This document shows positions 5,311-5,437 of a stretch of 5,437 nucleotides of DNA, one piece after another. This DNA is from Clostridia bacterium (lineage in GTDB: Bacteria > Bacillota > UBA994 > PWPR01). The first letter of the stretch is position 1. Every line of letters starts with the position of its first letter. Position numbers and translations under genes: made by a program. The DNA lies in the NCBI GenBank assembly GCA_003557085.1, contig PWPR01000095.1, positions 1 to 5,437 on the forward strand. Reading direction: 5' to 3'. The notes under the pieces were generated by a model that was given only the letters and a program-made list of their open reading frames with translations, made no database searches and had not been told where the DNA came from.

Positions 5311-5437
5311 TTGAATTATTTCCCTGCAGAGCCTTTCCGTATAAAGGTAGTAGAGCCTATTAAAATGACAACAAGAGAAGAAAGAGCTGAGCTAATACGA
5401 GAAGCTGGCTTTAATCTTTTTAGTCTTAAGTCTTCAG
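5311..5437 (+). CDS. tnaA: Tryptophanase-type beta-eliminating lyase, N-terminus (cut by window edge)
   Basis: The 42 visible codons match the N-terminus of the tryptophanase/tyrosine phenol-lyase family, cytoplasmic PLP enzymes that split tryptophan (to indole, pyruvate and ammonia) or tyrosine (to phenol, pyruvate and ammonia). The diagnostic stretch is AEPFRIKVVEPIKM (6-19), followed by TTREER (20-25) and EAGFNLFSLKSS (31-42), the lead-in to the family's strand that normally continues to a DLLTDSGT motif beyond the window. The VEPIKMTTRE part resembles tryptophanase more than tyrosine phenol-lyase, but the start MNY..PAEPFRIK is also shared with the latter, so the substrate call is tentative. 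The PLP lysine is not in view. The start codon is TTG, with AAAGGA upstream. The gene diverges from the peptidase across a 175-bp spacer. Confidence 0.8.
   Translation, partial: MNYFPAEPFRIKVVEPIKMTTREERAELIREAGFNLFSLKSS

Noticed and set aside
1..5437. Defence island, toxin-antitoxin pair, mobile element or CRISPR array
   Set aside because: All genes belong to recognisable metabolic, transport or binding families. No transposase, integrase, repeat-spacer pattern or terminal inverted repeat was found, and the EVE domain alone does not make a defence system.

Overview
This 5.4-kb AT-rich window looks like chromosomal DNA of a low-GC, Clostridia-like Firmicute. The support is the low GC content, purine-rich Shine-Dalgarno sequences (AAGGAGG, AGGAGG), two TTG starts, sigma-A-type promoters, U-tract terminators and a protein set typical of anaerobic amino-acid and peptide users. 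The species cannot be named from the sequence alone. It holds four complete genes and two genes cut by the window edges. No RNA gene, mobile element, CRISPR array or prophage signal was seen.

Layout, left to right. Positions 1-333 (minus) are the N-terminal part of a MATE-family multidrug/Na+-coupled efflux transporter. The 194-bp gap behind it (334-527) holds its likely promoter, an 8-bp inverted repeat bracketing that promoter's -10/+1 region, two further small palindromes and the terminator of the next gene. Positions 528-1022 (minus) encode a free methionine-(R)-sulfoxide reductase (GAF-domain fRMsr, MsrC type) with all three cysteines. A compact 75-bp divergent region follows, carrying a near-consensus minus-strand promoter and the strong ribosome-binding site of the next gene. 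Positions 1098-2720 (plus, TTG start) encode a YtcJ-like metal-dependent amidohydrolase of unknown substrate. A convergent hairpin terminator at 2721-2757 separates it from a minus-strand pair that is probably co-transcribed: a cytoplasmic S9-family (prolyl-oligopeptidase/acylaminoacyl-peptidase-like) serine peptidase (3168-5135), then, 22 bp downstream, a compact EVE-domain protein (2762-3145). Divergent from the peptidase, at 5311 (plus, TTG start), is the first 42 codons of a tryptophanase-type beta-eliminating lyase.

How the genes fit together (inference): the peptidase, the amidohydrolase and tryptophanase suit an organism that degrades peptides and amino acids. The sulfoxide reductase and the MATE pump are stress and detoxification functions. 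Only the peptidase and EVE genes look like an operon; the others appear to be separate units with their own signals. This is mostly ordinary housekeeping and accessory metabolism, and I see no convincing new multi-gene system. The points most worth a second look are the candidate MATE operator, the unusually short EVE domain, and the overlapping micro-ORFs whose stop codon abuts the TTG start of the tryptophanase gene.
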